Shown here: positions 1 through 8,378 of the stretch, piece after piece
Layout of the letters: every line of letters starts with the position of its first letter
Position numbering within the stretch: position 1 is the first letter of the stretch
Origin: Flavisolibacter tropicus
GTDB lineage: Bacteria > Bacteroidota > Bacteroidia > Chitinophagales > Chitinophagaceae
DNA: 64,000 nucleotides
Assembly: GCF_001644645.1 (NCBI RefSeq)
Contig: NZ_CP011390.1
Span: forward strand, 1,488,001-1,552,000
Direction of reading: 5' to 3'
Made by a program: the position numbers and the translations under genes
Notes under the pieces: model-generated
What the model was told of the DNA's origin: nothing
Databases searched by the model: none
Seen by the model: only the letters and a program-made list of their open reading frames with translations

Positions 1-943
1 TGCTCCAATAAGAATTGCCATAATCGATTCGGCAAATGGCCAATATTTTGATTGCTCACCTTTTTGCCGGAAGCACTACCTCTTAATTCTTGAAACTTAG
101 ACTTTAACGTTTGCTCATTATAGTTAGGCAGCCAATTGATGTGCACTTTAAACTCGTAGTTTTTTTCTTTTAATTCTCTAGCCCCCATGCACTTAAACGT
201 AATACAGATGGCCCACTCAAGCCCCAGTGCGTAATGAGAATGGGGCCTTCTTCTTGAAGTTTCGTCCCCTCTATCTTTACCCTTGCGCTCTCTACACTAA
301 CGCCCATCAAACTATTCAAAGGGTGTTTCGGCAAATTAAAAGTAAATAAAGAAGGTACCGGTTCCGCATTAGTATGTCCTAAGTCTAACAGCCATTGAAA
401 CATCGCTTGTTTAGGATAACCTCCGCAGGCTATGCACGCATAATCCGCCTTTAAACTTTCACCACTTGCCAGCTTAACCTGAAATTGGTTAAGCCTTGTT
501 TCATTAGCTGAATTAGGAGCAATTAACTCTTTTACATCTGCGTTCATTCTAATTACAACGCCATATCCTCTAGCTTCATTTAAAAGACAATCAATAATGG
601 TTTCAGAAGAATCCGTAATGGGAAACATCCTTCCATCTGGCTCCGCCTTTATCTTTACGCCACGTTCTTCAAACCATTTTATGGTATCCGTTGTATTAAA
701 CTGATGGAATGTTTTCTTAACGAAGTTTTGCCCTCTTGGATAGCGTTTACTTAATTCAGTAATATCAAATAAATGGTGCGTTACATTACAACGCCCACCA
801 CCTGAAATACGAACTTTTGATAAAAGCTTATTGGTTTTCTCCAATAGAATAACTTCTAAGCTAGGCTGCAAACGGGCTGCATTTATCGCACAAAAAAAGC
901 CAGCCGCCCCACCACCAATAACTACCAAACGTTTTTTACTCAT
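1..943 (-). CDS. HI0933/BaiN-family FAD-dependent oxidoreductase, partial and frameshifted
   Basis: Flavoprotein of the HI0933-like (YhiN/BaiN) family; substrate unknown. The N-terminus has a Rossmann FAD-binding motif (VVIGGGAAGFFCAINAA, residues 7-23) and the family motifs KVRISGGGRCNVT and GPSVLRLSAWG. The start at 943 is the first ATG. The frame stops at 170 after 257 residues, but the next frame continues the same family sequence (AWGARELKEKNYEF, then NWLPNYNEQTLKSKF) to the window edge. One extra base in the C5 run at 182-186 would join the two frames, so this is a frameshift or a base-calling error, not a natural end. The family is about 400 residues, so the C-terminus lies beyond the window. 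It sits 3' of map, directly after a terminator. Confidence 0.85.
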
Positions 944-950
944 AAAAAAG

Positions 951-968
951 AAAGCCCTTTCGGGCTTT
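951..968 (-). terminator. Intrinsic terminator after map
   Basis: Stem AAAGCCC (951-957) / GGGCTTT (962-968) with a 4-base loop. On the minus strand it begins right after the map stop codon and is followed by CTTTTTTATG, so the T-tract runs into the start codon of the next gene (943). Confidence 0.75.
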
Positions 969-969
969 A

Positions 970-1770
970 TTAATACTCGGCAAAGAGATTAGGATTTGCT
1001 TTTTCAGCAGCTTCTATGGTGCTATAATTTGAAAGGACATCAGCTTGACCCTTTTTAATACAAACATCATGTTCAAAATGCACAGAGGGCTTACCATCTG
1101 CGGTACGTACTGTCCAACCATCGCTATCGGTAAACACATCTTTTTTACCCATATTGATCATGGGCTCAATAGCCAGCACCAGACCTTCTTTTAACACTGG
1201 CCCAGTACCTCTTCGTCCATAGTTGGGTACTTGTGGGTCTTCATGAAGGTGACGCCCTAAACCATGTCCTACCAACTCACGCACTACACCATATTTATGC
1301 TTCTTTTCCGTATGCTCCTGAATGGCAAAAGATATATCGCCTAGGCGGTTACCAGCTACAGCTTTTTCAATTCCTTTATACAAGGACTCTTTGGTAATCT
1401 TTACTAATTGAATCACATCATCGGCAGGCTTACCAATCATAAACGTATAAGCATGATCTCCATGCCATCCGTTTTTAATCACACCTACGTCTACGGAAAC
1501 AATATCGCCTTCTTTTAACTCTTGTTCATTGGGAAAACCATGTACCACTACATCGTTTACGGAAATACAAGAATTAAATGGGTAACCATTATAATTCAAA
1601 AAGGAAGGGATAGCCTTATTATCCCTGATAAACTCACCTATTATTTTATCAATAGCGAGTGTGGTTAAACCAGGTTTCAAGATAATAGCCACTTCAGTCA
1701 GTGCTTTACTTACCAGCAAGGCACTTTCCCGCATGAGCTCTATTTCCTGATCATTTTTATAATAAATCAT
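970..1770 (-). CDS. map: Type I methionine aminopeptidase
   Basis: Removes the N-terminal methionine from nascent proteins in the cytosol. The 266-residue protein has the pita-bread fold signature and all five metal ligands: D94, D105, H169, E202 and E233, in the contexts VDVG, HGDHA, GHGLGRHLHEDP, AIEP and HFEH. H77 in VVHGFP is the usual substrate-contact histidine. It has no N-terminal zinc-finger extension. It lies downstream of secY, the common place in ribosomal clusters, but is separated from it by a strong hairpin terminator, so it may have its own promoter or depend on read-through. Confidence 0.97.
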   Translation of the reverse strand: MIYYKNDQEIELMRESALLVSKALTEVAIILKPGLTTLAIDKIIGEFIRDNKAIPSFLNYNGYPFNSCISVNDVVVHGFPNEQELKEGDIVSVDVGVIKNGWHGDHAYTFMIGKPADDVIQLVKITKESLYKGIEKAVAGNRLGDISFAIQEHTEKKHKYGVVRELVGHGLGRHLHEDPQVPNYGRRGTGPVLKEGLVLAIEPMINMGKKDVFTDSDGWTVRTADGKPSVHFEHDVCIKKGQADVLSNYSTIEAAEKANPNLFAEY

Positions 1771-1785
1771 ATTGGCTGCAAAAAT

Positions 1786-1817
1786 AAAAACCTGGCAAGT
1801 AGTCTCACCAGGTTTTT
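1786..1817 (-). terminator. Intrinsic terminator between secY and map
   Basis: Perfect 10-bp stem AAAAACCTGG (1786-1795) / CCAGGTTTTT (1808-1817) with a 12-base loop. On the minus strand the stem ends in a T run followed by ATTTTTGC. It is placed 24 bases after the secY stop and likely marks the end of the long ribosomal transcript. Confidence 0.8.
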
Positions 1818-1840
1818 ATGATATTCTAAAAAAATTAAGC

Positions 1841-3184
1841 TTAGTATGAAGCCTGAGTTACAGTTTGACGTCCTTGAATACGACCGCTCTTCATTAAGCC
1901 ATCATATTGACGCATCAATAACTGAGTTTCAATTTGCTGTAAAGTGTCAAGGATTACACCTACCATGATCAGCAGTGAAGTTCCGCCAAAAAAGGTAGAG
2001 AAACCATGAGTTACACCTAAACGCTGAGCAATACCAGGCAGAATACCAACTAATGCCAATAACAAGGCACCTGGTAAGGTAATGCGATCCATTACCTGGC
2101 CGATATAATCAGCTGTAGGCTGACCAGGTTTTACACCTGGAATGAATCCATTGTTCTGCTTCAGGTTATCAGCAATTTGCTTTGGATTAAAGATCAACGC
2201 TGTATACAAGAAAGTAAAACCAATTACCACTACGGCGTAAATGACCATGTACCAAACATTGGAATGATCAGTAAATACCGAAGCAATGCCTTGGCCAGTT
2301 GCGGTACCTGTAAAGTTGAACAATGTTGGCAGGAACAATACAGCCTGAGCAAAGATGATAGGCATTACACCAGCGCTATTTACTTTGATTGGCAAGAATT
2401 GACGTGCACCACCAAATTGACGGTTACCTACAATTTGTTTAGCATAGTTTACAGGGATCTTTCTTGTACCTTGAACCAGCATGATACAACCCATAATGAT
2501 TGCAAACAGGATAGCTAATTCAATGATGAAGATCAGGATCTGACCAGTACGTACTGACTTATTGGTAAATTCTTGTAAGAACGACTGAGGCAGACGAGCC
2601 AAGATACCTACCATGATGATCAGAGATGTACCATTTCCTAAACCTTTGTCAGTGATTTTTTCACCTAACCACATTACGAATAGAGTACCAGCAGTTAGAA
2701 CAATCACTGTAGAAAGCCAGAAATAATCAGCATATCCTGGAATAATGGCTTGTGATTGAGAAGTTATTTGGCGTAAATATGCCACATATGCAGAAGCTTG
2801 AACCAAGGTAACTCCAACTGTTAGGTAACGAGTCCACTGGTTAATTTTCTTGCGACCGCTCTCCCCTTCTTTTTGCATTTTTTGAAACTGAGGAACTAAA
2901 ACAGTCATCAGCTGCATAAAGATAGATGCAGAGATATAAGGCATGATACCCAATGCAAAAATGGAAGCCTGGGAAAAGGCACCACCAGCAAAAGTATCGA
3001 TCAAGCCCAAGATACCACCACTTGCAGAGGCACCTAATTGCTGTAATCGAGTTGGATCAATACCGGGCAATACAATATGAGTACCTACTCTGTAGATGAA
3101 GATCAATAGAAGTGTAAAAAGGATTTTGCTACGCAGTTCCTCTATACTCCAGATATTCTTTAGTGTTGCAATGAATTTTTTCAC
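1841..3184 (-). CDS. secY: Preprotein translocase subunit SecY
   Basis: Pore-forming subunit of the SecYEG translocon in the inner membrane. The 447 residues carry about ten hydrophobic segments. The plug/TM2 region (IDTFAGGAFSQASIFALGIMPYISASI) and the motif GLGNGTSLIIMVGI are characteristic. It is the last gene of the spc part of the cluster. A hairpin with a T-tract between rplO and secY (3221-3241) suggests that its expression is set partly by read-through. Confidence 0.98.
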   Translation of the reverse strand: MKKFIATLKNIWSIEELRSKILFTLLLIFIYRVGTHIVLPGIDPTRLQQLGASASGGILGLIDTFAGGAFSQASIFALGIMPYISASIFMQLMTVLVPQFQKMQKEGESGRKKINQWTRYLTVGVTLVQASAYVAYLRQITSQSQAIIPGYADYFWLSTVIVLTAGTLFVMWLGEKITDKGLGNGTSLIIMVGILARLPQSFLQEFTNKSVRTGQILIFIIELAILFAIIMGCIMLVQGTRKIPVNYAKQIVGNRQFGGARQFLPIKVNSAGVMPIIFAQAVLFLPTLFNFTGTATGQGIASVFTDHSNVWYMVIYAVVVIGFTFLYTALIFNPKQIADNLKQNNGFIPGVKPGQPTADYIGQVMDRITLPGALLLALVGILPGIAQRLGVTHGFSTFFGGTSLLIMVGVILDTLQQIETQLLMRQYDGLMKSGRIQGRQTVTQASY

Positions 3185-3220
3185 GGAAAATTGAAAGGTT
3201 TACGGTCCTGAAACAAAAAA

Positions 3221-3241
3221 AGACGCACTTGTTGCGCGTCT
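3221..3241 (-). terminator. Attenuator-like hairpin between rplO and secY
   Basis: Stem AGACGC (3221-3226) / GCGTCT (3236-3241); on the minus strand the stem is followed at once by seven T residues. It lies in the 74-base spacer between rplO and secY, inside what should be a single transcript, so partial termination is the likely effect (inference). Confidence 0.6.
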
Positions 3242-3258
3242 GTGCAATTTAAGGAAAA

Positions 3259-3708
3259 TTAAGCTACAATTTCAACAGAACCACCGGCTCCTTCAATAGC
3301 TTCTTTTGCTTTTCCGCTAATTGCGTTCACTTTAAAAGTAACTTTTGATTTCAATTCACCATTACCTAACACTTTCACGCGGTCAGTTTGGCTGATTAAA
3401 CCATTAGTATACAAGTTTTCTAAAGTAAACTCCGTGATACCATATTTTTCAACAATTTGATCAATTTGACCTAAGTTGAATACTTTGTACTCAATGCGGT
3501 TGATGTTCTTAAAGCCACGCTTTGGAACACGACGCTGAATCGGCATCTGACCACCTTCGTGAGCCATTTTACGCTGATAACCGGTACGAGATTGTTGGCC
3601 TTTGTTACCTTTTGTTGAAGTTCCACCATGTCCGGAACCTTCACCACGACCTAAACGTTTTTCTTTGTGCACAGCGCCTTTCGCAGGGCGTAAATTGTGT
3701 AGTTTCAT
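3259..3708 (-). CDS. rplO: 50S ribosomal protein L15
   Basis: Late-assembly protein of the large subunit. The 149 residues have the glycine-rich RNA-binding N-terminus typical of L15 (RLGRGEGSGHGGTSTKGNKGQ, residues 18 onwards) and the C-terminal KVNAISGKAKEAIEGAGG segment. It sits between rpmD and secY in the standard spc order. A hairpin and a TAnnTTTG element upstream suggest that it may also be transcribed separately. Confidence 0.98.
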   Translation of the reverse strand: MKLHNLRPAKGAVHKEKRLGRGEGSGHGGTSTKGNKGQQSRTGYQRKMAHEGGQMPIQRRVPKRGFKNINRIEYKVFNLGQIDQIVEKYGITEFTLENLYTNGLISQTDRVKVLGNGELKSKVTFKVNAISGKAKEAIEGAGGSVEIVA

Positions 3709-3765
3709 TGTATTTGATTTTTACTCTACGGGGAATCACCCCTCGCTTTGTTAACAAAAAGTTCG

Positions 3766-3773
3766 CAAAAATA
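3766..3773 (-). promoter_or_regulatory. Possible internal promoter -7 element before rplO
   Basis: On the minus strand this reads TATTTTTG, matching the Bacteroidota TAnnTTTG -7 consensus, 58 bases upstream of the rplO start and just past a terminator-like hairpin. No clear -33 TTTG is seen at the usual distance, so this is tentative. Confidence 0.35.
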
Positions 3774-3780
3774 AAAATGT

Positions 3781-3816
3781 AAAATGATATAGCCTGAGAT
3801 TTCAGGCTTTCATTTT
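3781..3816 (-). terminator. Hairpin between rpmD and rplO
   Basis: Inner stem AGCCTGA (3791-3797) / TCAGGCT (3802-3808), loop GATT, extended outward by AAAATGA (3781-3787) / TCATTTT (3810-3816). On the minus strand it is followed by TACATTTTTATTTTTG. Possible partial terminator or processing site within the ribosomal transcript. Confidence 0.6.
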
Positions 3817-3832
3817 ACATTTTACAAATATA

Positions 3833-4018
3833 TTATCCATTAACTTCTACAACAGATACCATATGTTCAACTTTGCGAACCATACCTAGGATCTGTGGAG
3901 TAGCTTCAACTTCTTTAGTAGCATTCAATTTATTCAAACCTAAAGCTTTCAAAGTCTCTTTTTGACGCTCTGGTCTGTCGATTGGGCTCTTTACTAAAGT
4001 GATTTTAATTTTTTTCAT
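3833..4018 (-). CDS. rpmD: 50S ribosomal protein L30
   Basis: Small large-subunit protein of 61 residues from the ATG at 4018. An upstream in-frame ATG at 4045 would add nine residues (MLISDKRLF) not typical of the family, so the internal start beginning MKKIKITLVKSPI is preferred. L30 is normally about 60 residues, and the KATPQILGMV-type core is present as EATPQILGMVRKVEHMV. Positioned between rpsE and rplO as expected. Confidence 0.95.
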   Translation of the reverse strand: MKKIKITLVKSPIDRPERQKETLKALGLNKLNATKEVEATPQILGMVRKVEHMVSVVEVNG

Positions 4019-4068
4019 AAAAAGTCTTTTGTCACTAATCAGCAATCATTGGCTTAAGTCAAAAAATA

Positions 4069-4096
4069 TTGACCATTGACCATTGACCATTGACTA
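4069..4096. repeat. 7-bp tandem repeat in the rpsE-rpmD spacer
   Basis: Four consecutive 7-bp units: TTGACCA three times, then TTGACTA. They fill part of the 82-base spacer between rpsE and rpmD. Related CCATTGACCATT text occurs at 6281-6299 and 51420-51438. Confidence 0.85.
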
Positions 4097-4100
4097 ATTA

Positions 4101-4619
4101 TTATCCGTTAAATACTTTCTTTAAACCAATTCTTCTGGTTTTAGCCACATCAATTGGCTCGCGTAATAAAGCTAAAGCTTTGAAGGTTGCTTTTACCACG
4201 TTATGAGGGTTAGCAGAACCTAAAGACTTAGCTAATACGTCGGTAACACCAGCGCTTTCTAATACTGCACGCATAGAACCACCGGCAATTACACCAGTAC
4301 CGTGTGCAGCTGGCTTGATTAACACTTTAGCAGCACCTTCTTTGGCTAACTGATCGTGAGGAATGGTACCGTGCATTACTGGAACTTTGATCAAGTTTTT
4401 CTTTGCATCTTCAATTCCTTTTGTAATCGCTTCTTGTACTTCTTTTGCTTTACCTAAGCCATGTCCTACAACACCTTGTTCATTACCCACAACCACTAAG
4501 GCAGAGAATGAGAAAGCACGACCACCTTTAGTAGTTTTTACTACACGATTGATAGCAACTACCTTTTCTTTTAATTCAAGGTCGCCTGCTTTTACTCTGT
4601 TTAAATTAGCTTTTGCCAT
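4101..4619 (-). CDS. rpsE: 30S ribosomal protein S5
   Basis: Small-subunit protein that supports decoding accuracy and mRNA unwinding. The 172 residues have the N-terminal double-stranded-RNA-binding-like domain ([21 protein letters not shown]) and the C-terminal domain with [16 protein letters not shown] and [11 protein letters not shown]. Standard position between rplR and rpmD. Confidence 0.98.
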   Translation of the reverse strand: MAKANLNRVKAGDLELKEKVVAINRVVKTTKGGRAFSFSALVVVGNEQGVVGHGLGKAKEVQEAITKGIEDAKKNLIKVPVMHGTIPHDQLAKEGAAKVLIKPAAHGTGVIAGGSMRAVLESAGVTDVLAKSLGSANPHNVVKATFKALALLREPIDVAKTRRIGLKKVFNG

Positions 4620-4651
4620 TGTAATATTTAGTAATTACGTTTTAAGATTAA

Positions 4652-5011
4652 TTAGAATTGCAAACCACCTTCTCTTGCACCATCAGCTACAGCTTTTACA
4701 CGACCATGGTAAAGATTACCACCTCTGTCAAAAACTACAGTTTCAATACCAAGGTCTTTAGCTTTGCGAGCAATAGCCTGACCTACTAATTTGCTTTTCT
4801 CTGATTTTGTACCTGTTTGAGCTTTAATGTCTTTATCTCTTGAAGATGCAGAAGCAATAGTAACTGCACTAACATCATCAATCAACTGTACATAAATATC
4901 AGCATTGCTACGGAAGACAGACAAACGAGGCTTTTGAGCAGAACCAGAAATCTTTGTTCTGATACGGTAGCGAATGTTTTGTCTTCTTGTTGTTTTTGCG
5001 CTTGTTCTCAT
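4652..5011 (-). CDS. rplR: 50S ribosomal protein L18
   Basis: Binds 5S rRNA with L5 in the central protuberance. It is 119 residues long, with an Arg-rich N-terminus ([13 protein letters not shown]) and the conserved ending [32 protein letters not shown] tail. It follows rplF; the intervening spacer holds two strong inverted repeats (5026-5048, 5072-5104). Confidence 0.98.
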   Translation of the reverse strand: MRTSAKTTRRQNIRYRIRTKISGSAQKPRLSVFRSNADIYVQLIDDVSAVTIASASSRDKDIKAQTGTKSEKSKLVGQAIARKAKDLGIETVVFDRGGNLYHGRVKAVADGAREGGLQF

Positions 5012-5025
5012 TTTTATTCTATTTA

Positions 5026-5048
5026 TTTCCCTGATACTGCCAGGGAAA
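5026..5048 (-). repeat. Hairpin with recurring loop, copy upstream of rplR
   Basis: TTTCCCTG (5026-5033), ATACTGC, CAGGGAAA (5041-5048): an 8-bp stem with a 7-base loop, 15 bases before the rplR start. The same loop and nearly the same stem recur at 7527-7547 upstream of rplX. Confidence 0.75.
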
Positions 5049-5071
5049 AGAAGGATTTATTTTAAAAAAGC

Positions 5072-5104
5072 TGAATAGTTGATGAATTCAACATCAACTA
5101 TTCA
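5072..5104. repeat. 13-bp inverted repeat in the rplF-rplR spacer
   Basis: TGAATAGTTGATG (5072-5084) and CATCAACTATTCA (5092-5104) are perfect inverted repeats around a 7-base loop. No T-tract follows on the transcribed strand, so it is more likely a structured spacer than a terminator. Confidence 0.75.
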
Positions 5105-5115
5105 ACTAGTTAACT

Positions 5116-5670
5116 TTATTTACCAGCAGCTTTACCAGCTTTCTTACGTACCACTTCACCCATATAACGTACACCTTTTCCTTTGTATGGCTCAGGCTTA
5201 CGCAGGCTACGGATTTTAGCAGCTACCTGACCTAGTAATTGACGATCAATACCAGTCAACGTAATTTCAGGATTTTTACCCTTTTCTTGTGCTGTAGCTA
5301 CAGTCAGTTCTTTTGGAACTTCAAAAATGATATTGTGAGAATAACCCAGAGCTAAGTCTAAAAGGTTACCAGTGTTAGAAGCTTTGAAACCTACACCAAT
5401 TAATTCCAGTTTCTTTTCGTAACCATCAGTTACACCTTTAACAAGGTTAGCAACTAAGGCGCGAGAAAGACCATGTAAAGCACGATGACGGATTTGATCA
5501 GTAGGACGAGTGATGTTAATTTGACCATCTTTCAATTCTACTTTGATATCGCGATCAATTGGCTGCTTTAATTCACCTTTAGGTCCTTTCACGGTAACAA
5601 CGTTATCGTTACCTATTGTAACTGTTACACCGCTAGGAACTGTAATGGGAGCTTTACCTATACGAGACAT
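5116..5670 (-). CDS. rplF: 50S ribosomal protein L6
   Basis: Large-subunit protein near the factor-binding site. The 184 residues begin MSRIGKAPITVP and end in the signature KPEPYKGKGVRYMGEVVRKKAGKA-type tail. The two repeated L6 domains are visible. Standard position between rpsH and rplR. A small hairpin AGCCTT / AAGGCT at 5701-5719 lies in its leader. Confidence 0.98.
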   Translation of the reverse strand: MSRIGKAPITVPSGVTVTIGNDNVVTVKGPKGELKQPIDRDIKVELKDGQINITRPTDQIRHRALHGLSRALVANLVKGVTDGYEKKLELIGVGFKASNTGNLLDLALGYSHNIIFEVPKELTVATAQEKGKNPEITLTGIDRQLLGQVAAKIRSLRKPEPYKGKGVRYMGEVVRKKAGKAAGK

Positions 5671-5750
5671 AATTTATATTTTTTGTTCTTCCGACCGGTC
5701 AGCCTTGTATAGGAAGGCTTAATGTATCGAAAGAAAGTTTGAAAACAGGA

Positions 5751-6149
5751 TTAATAAATGTAGCAAAGAACCTCGCCACCTACGTTTTGAGCTTTCGCTT
5801 CTTTGTCAGTCAAAACACCTTTAGAAGTAGAAATGATAGCTACACCTAAACCGCTTTTAACACGACGGAAATCAGCAGGCTTAGAATAGTGACGCAAACC
5901 TGGACGGCTTACTCTTTCTAAGCTATGGATTGCTGGTTGCTTAGTTTGTGGATCATACTTTAAGGCGATTTTGATTACACCTTGTTTGTTATCATCTTCA
6001 AACTTGTATTTCAAAATGTAACCTTGATTGTACAGGATCTCTGTCATACGCTTTTTCAGGTTAGAAGCTGGGATCTCAACGATTCTGTGACCAGCCATTT
6101 GCGCATTACGGATTCTTGTCAAGAAATCTGCTATAGGATCTGTTACCAT
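5751..6149 (-). CDS. rpsH: 30S ribosomal protein S8
   Basis: Primary 16S rRNA-binding protein of the central domain; in enterobacteria it also represses the spc operon. It is 132 residues, starting MVTDPIADFLTRIRNA, with the C-terminal STSKGVLTDKEAK and GGEVLCYIY motifs. The 152-base leader to rpsN has a short hairpin ATCTCG (6167-6172) / CGAGAT (6179-6184) and a repeat fragment. Autoregulation through it is only inference. Confidence 0.98.
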   Translation of the reverse strand: MVTDPIADFLTRIRNAQMAGHRIVEIPASNLKKRMTEILYNQGYILKYKFEDDNKQGVIKIALKYDPQTKQPAIHSLERVSRPGLRHYSKPADFRRVKSGLGVAIISTSKGVLTDKEAKAQNVGGEVLCYIY

Positions 6150-6280
6150 ATTATGTGCCCTCCTACATCTCGCCAGAACGAGATAATTGGAAAAGTTTTG
6201 TAGTTAATTGTTTAGTTATTCCGGTCGGCAATTTTCATTGCTTTCGTGGGTAGTGATTGTCAAGAAAAACTCTAGCCATT

Positions 6281-6299
6281 CACCATTGACCATTCACGA
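6281..6299. repeat. Dispersed repeat fragment in the rpsN-rpsH spacer
   Basis: CACCATTGACCATTCACGA matches CACCAATGACCATTCACGA at 51420-51438 at 18 of 19 positions, and the ACCATT units resemble the 7-bp array at 4069-4096. It ends directly at the rpsN stop codon. Confidence 0.7.
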
Positions 6300-6301
6300 T
6301 A

Positions 6302-6571
6302 CTACCAGCTTGCTTTTTTCAAACCAGGAATTTTTCCGTTTAAAGCCATGTCACGAAGAGCAACACGAGAAATCCCGAAGTAACGAGAATATCCTCTTGG
6401 GCGTCCAGACAGCTGACAACGGTTTTTCAAACGCACTTTAGAAGAGTTTCTAGGTAATGCATCTAATGCAGCCCAGTCTCCAGCAGCTTTTAACGCTTCT
6501 CTTTTCTCAGCGTATTGAGCTACCATTTTCTCTCTCTTACGTTGTCTGGCTTTTATTGATTCTCTAGCCAT
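6302..6571 (-). CDS. rpsN: 30S ribosomal protein S14 (zinc-free type)
   Basis: S14 of the small-subunit head, 89 residues. It lacks the CxxC...CxxC zinc ribbon of short S14 and has the long form's [35 protein letters not shown] motif region. Positioned between rplE and rpsH. Confidence 0.98.
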   Translation of the reverse strand: MARESIKARQRKREKMVAQYAEKREALKAAGDWAALDALPRNSSKVRLKNRCQLSGRPRGYSRYFGISRVALRDMALNGKIPGLKKASW

Positions 6572-6593
6572 AGTTCTATATGAGTTTTAGAAT

Positions 6594-7160
6594 TTATTTT
6601 TTAATGTTTTTGAAAGGCATACCTAACTCTTTCAGTAATTCGTATGCTTCTTCATCAGTTGTAGCTGTTGTTACAAATGAGATATCCAAACCAGTAATTT
6701 TATTTACCTTATCGATATCGATCTCCGGGAAGATAATTTGCTCAGTTACTCCCATTGTATAGTTACCGCGACCATCAAAAGACTTTTCATTGATACCTTT
6801 GAAATCACGTACACGAGGAAGAGCTACAGCGATCAAACGATCTAAAAATTCATACATCTTCTCACCACGTAAAGTTACACGTGCACCAATTGGCATGTTC
6901 TTACGCAGTTTGAAGTTAGAGATATCCTTTTTAGAGTATGTTGCAATTGCTTTCTGACCGCTGATAGTAGTCATTTCTTCGATAGCGATATCGATTAATT
7001 TTTTATCAGCTACAGCACCGTTTACGCCACGGTTAATAGCAATTTTCTCTAATCTAGGAACCTGCATGATAGATTTATAGCTAAAGCGCTTCATCAAAGC
7101 AGGAACGACTTCGTCTTTATATTTAGACTTTAGACGTGGTTTAGTTGATACAGTTGCCAT
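6594..7160 (-). CDS. rplE: 50S ribosomal protein L5
   Basis: 5S rRNA-binding protein of the central protuberance and contact to the P-site tRNA. The 188 residues include [31 protein letters not shown] and [16 protein letters not shown]. The start codon overlaps the rplX stop by one base, which suggests translational coupling. Confidence 0.98.
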   Translation of the reverse strand: MATVSTKPRLKSKYKDEVVPALMKRFSYKSIMQVPRLEKIAINRGVNGAVADKKLIDIAIEEMTTISGQKAIATYSKKDISNFKLRKNMPIGARVTLRGEKMYEFLDRLIAVALPRVRDFKGINEKSFDGRGNYTMGVTEQIIFPEIDIDKVNKITGLDISFVTTATTDEEAYELLKELGMPFKNIKK

Positions 7161-7492
7161 TACTTAATTACCTCCCCTGATTTTTTAGATACACGAACTT
7201 TTGTTTCACCCTGCTTTTCTCTCTTCACTTTGGTAGCTTGCTTGCCATCCCACAACATAACATTGCTGATATTGATAGGAGCTTCTTTCTTTACAATACC
7301 ACCTTTTGTGTTTTGTGCAGACGGTTTGGTATGCTTAGTAATGATGTTAACACCTTCCACAATCACTTTACCTTCTTCAACCAGTACTTCCTTTACCAGG
7401 CGTGGTTTTTTCAGATCTTTATCATCACCAGTGATAACAACAACCTGGTCGCCTTTCCTGATGTTATACTTTGGTTTGAATCTTGTTTTCAT
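7160..7492 (-). CDS. rplX: 50S ribosomal protein L24
   Basis: Assembly-initiator protein of the large subunit with an N-terminal KOW domain ([26 protein letters not shown]). It is 110 residues, as usual. It overlaps rplE by one base. Its 131-base leader contains hairpins GGTTC (7506-7510) / GAACC (7515-7519) and the recurring-loop hairpin at 7527-7547. Confidence 0.98.
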   Translation of the reverse strand: MKTRFKPKYNIRKGDQVVVITGDDKDLKKPRLVKEVLVEEGKVIVEGVNIITKHTKPSAQNTKGGIVKKEAPINISNVMLWDGKQATKVKREKQGETKVRVSKKSGEVIK

Positions 7493-7526
7493 TTTTTTAT
7501 CCTCTGGTTCCGAAGAACCGTTTTAC

Positions 7527-7547
7527 TTTCCTGATACTGCCAGGAAA
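7527..7547 (-). repeat. Hairpin with recurring loop, copy upstream of rplX
   Basis: TTTCCTG (7527-7533), ATACTGC, CAGGAAA (7541-7547). The loop is identical to that at 5026-5048, and the stem differs only by one base pair in length. It lies 35 bases upstream of the rplX start. Confidence 0.75.
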
Positions 7548-7617
7548 CCTATTTAAGTGAACGTTAGTTATTAATTCAACTGCGTCGTGATTTCCGATAC
7601 ATCGGATATTCCCAGGC

Positions 7618-7986
7618 TTACAGAACTTCTGGAGCCAAAGAAATGATCTTCATGTAACCTTTATCACGAAGCTCTCTTGCTACAGGTCCAAAGATACGAG
7701 TACCTCTTGGCTCATCAGCAGCATTTAAGATAACTACAGCATTATCATCAAAACGGATATATGAACCATCTTTACGACGCAGCTTGTTAGTAGTACGTAC
7801 AATTACAGCTTTAGCAACGGTACCTTTCTTAATACCACCGGCAGGGATTGCATCTTTTACAGTAACGACAATTTTATCACCCACTCTTGCGTAACGCTGA
7901 CCGCTATTACCCAATACACGGATACAAAGTACTTCTTTGGCACCACTGTTATCCGCTACATTCAAACGGGATTCTTGCTGGATCAT
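7618..7986 (-). CDS. rplN: 50S ribosomal protein L14
   Basis: Large-subunit protein at the intersubunit bridge. The start is placed at 7986 ([17 protein letters not shown], 122 residues, the family length). An in-frame upstream ATG at 8040 would add 18 residues encoded by repeat-rich spacer DNA and is rejected. Family signature [13 protein letters not shown] is near the C-terminus. Confidence 0.97.
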   Translation of the reverse strand: MIQQESRLNVADNSGAKEVLCIRVLGNSGQRYARVGDKIVVTVKDAIPAGGIKKGTVAKAVIVRTTNKLRRKDGSYIRFDDNAVVILNAADEPRGTRIFGPVARELRDKGYMKIISLAPEVL

Positions 7987-8102
7987 TTTTCTAAGCTTTG
8001 AGCTATGAGCTGCTAGCGTATGGCTGCAAGCTGATAGCAATTAAAACAATTATATTTCAATAAGTACGGCTCGTAGCACATAGCTCGTAGCTCGTCGCTT
8101 TA
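7987..8102. repeat. AGCT-rich repetitive spacer between rpsQ and rplN
   Basis: The spacer is a patchwork of imperfect short repeats built on AGCT, for example GAGCTATGAGCTGCTAGC and, further on, GCTCGTAGCACATAGCTCGTAGCTCG. No gene or promoter is evident. A similar AAGCTT-based patchwork fills the next spacer (8379-8447). Confidence 0.7.
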
Positions 8103-8378
8103 TTATTTCACTTTCTCTACAATCTCCACTAATCTCCAACGCTTCGTCTTACTAAGAGGACGAGTTTCCATGATGCGAACGATATCACCAATGCTCGCCT
8201 CATTCTTTTCATCATGAGCATGGAACTTAGTCGTCTTTTTAACGAACTTACCATAAATTGGGTGCTTTACTTTACGCTCAACCGCTACAGTGATGGTTTT
8301 AGTCATCTTGTTGCTGGTTACTACCCCAATTCTTGTTTTTCTTAAATTTCTAATAATTTGAGTTGTTGTCTCAGCCAT
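8103..8378 (-). CDS. rpsQ: 30S ribosomal protein S17
   Basis: Primary 16S rRNA-binding OB-fold protein, 91 residues, with [22 protein letters not shown] and [23 protein letters not shown]. Standard position between rpmC and rplN. Confidence 0.98.
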   Translation of the reverse strand: MAETTTQIIRNLRKTRIGVVTSNKMTKTITVAVERKVKHPIYGKFVKKTTKFHAHDEKNEASIGDIVRIMETRPLSKTKRWRLVEIVEKVK

